5,609 nucleotides of DNA, taken from positions 1 to 5,609 of the forward strand of contig CAISJA010000169.1 of NCBI GenBank assembly GCA_903885525.1. Direction: 5' to 3'. Source of the DNA: an uncultured Opitutaceae bacterium. GTDB lineage: Bacteria > Verrucomicrobiota > Verrucomicrobiia > Opitutales > Opitutaceae. This document shows positions 5,095 through 5,609 of the stretch, piece by piece. The notes under the pieces are model-generated. The model did not search any database and was not told where the DNA came from. It was given only the letters and a program-made list of their open reading frames with translations. A program made the translations under genes and the position numbers. Each line of letters opens with the position of its first letter. The stretch's first letter is position 1.

Positions 5095-5609
5095 ATGAGC
5101 AGCCAACTCGCAATCCTGAATCTCCACGTCAACCTCGGTGACCGCCCGATCGTCAAGGGCCTTTCGCTGACCGTCCGCCCCGGCGAAGTCCATGCGATCA
5201 TGGGCCCCAACGGCACCGGCAAGTCCACCCTCGCCAAAGCCATTGCCGGCCACCCGGACTACACCATCGTGAGCGGCGACGTCCTCATCGACGGCAAATC
5301 CGTCCTCGCCATGGAAGTGGATGAACGCGCCCGCGCCGGCCTCTTCCTCGCCTTCCAGTACCCGAGCGAAATCCCCGGTGTCTCCATCGCCAACTTCCTC
5401 CGCGCCGCCGTCCAGGCCCGCATGGCCGAGGGCGAGGAACTCGACGCCACCGCCTACTACAAACGCCTCTACGCCAAGATGGACCTCCTGAAGATCGACC
5501 GGAAGTTCACCTCCCGCTCGGTCAACGAGGGCTTCTCCGGCGGCGAGAAGAAACGCTGCGAGATCCTCCAGATGGCCATGCTCGAGCCGTCCTACTCGGT
5601 CATGGACGA
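5095..5609 (+). CDS. sufC: Fe-S cluster assembly ATPase SufC (3' truncated by window)
   Basis: The first 171 residues of SufC are present; the reading frame is still open at the window end. SufC is the cytoplasmic ABC-type ATPase that binds SufB and SufD in the SufBCD scaffold and drives iron-sulfur cluster assembly. Landmarks are Walker A GPNGTGKST (37-45), Q-loop FLAFQYPSEIPG (84-95), the SufC-specific segment SVNEGFSGGEKKR (142-154), which contains the ABC signature, and the start of Walker B, YSVMD (167-171), cut at the edge. The family normally reads GGEKKRNE; here the asparagine is cysteine. Full-length SufC is about 250 residues, so roughly 80 are missing. The ATG at 5095 begins MSSQLAILNLHV directly before the conserved strand, with no Shine-Dalgarno sequence. 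sufB and sufD would be expected just downstream. Confidence 0.95.
   Translation, partial: MSSQLAILNLHVNLGDRPIVKGLSLTVRPGEVHAIMGPNGTGKSTLAKAIAGHPDYTIVSGDVLIDGKSVLAMEVDERARAGLFLAFQYPSEIPGVSIANFLRAAVQARMAEGEELDATAYYKRLYAKMDLLKIDRKFTSRSVNEGFSGGEKKRCEILQMAMLEPSYSVMD

Overview
The window is GC-rich bacterial DNA with eight protein genes, two of them cut by the window edges. It is most likely from the Verrucomicrobiota (Opitutales-like). That placement is an inference from three things: a cytochrome c oxidase subunit III/IV/CtaG block, a cysteine-poor Fur-family gene directly upstream of sufC, and mostly Shine-Dalgarno-poor, pyrimidine-rich leaders. No rRNA or marker gene here can prove it.

Layout. 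Positions 1-787 (+) hold the end of an aa3/caa3-type cytochrome c oxidase operon: the C-terminus of subunit III, a 142-base pyrimidine-rich spacer, and the small subunit IV, closed by a rho-independent terminator (809-840). A non-coding stretch of about 120 bases follows, with a perfect hairpin and three 10-base tandem units that look like a dispersed repeat. Then comes ctaG (963-1757, +), a membrane protein for copper delivery to the oxidase. Positions 1860-4413 (-) hold a compact three-gene ABC importer operon of the nitrate/sulfonate/taurine class (binding protein, ATPase, permease). Its genes are joined by two 4-base ATGA overlaps and end at a terminator inside the last codons of the permease gene. 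Positions 4414-4588 are a divergent, locally AT-rich control region with a TATAAT box and a striking inverted repeat. Positions 4589-5609 (+) carry a Fur-superfamily regulator followed 44 bases later by the start of sufC, the ATPase of the Suf iron-sulfur cluster assembly machine.

How it fits together. The left part builds and matures the terminal oxidase. The right part looks like an iron- or heme-responsive switch in front of Fe-S cluster assembly. The regulator lacks both CxxC zinc pairs of classical Fur/PerR, has a Cys-Pro dipeptide next to an alternating His cluster, and resembles alphaproteobacterial Irr in its C-terminal half. Its promoter carries TTAGAA-N3-TTCTAA, which resembles both the Irr box and the PerR box. 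This regulator/operator/suf unit is the most interesting part of the window. The importer shares the same divergent control region, but its substrate cannot be read from the sequence.
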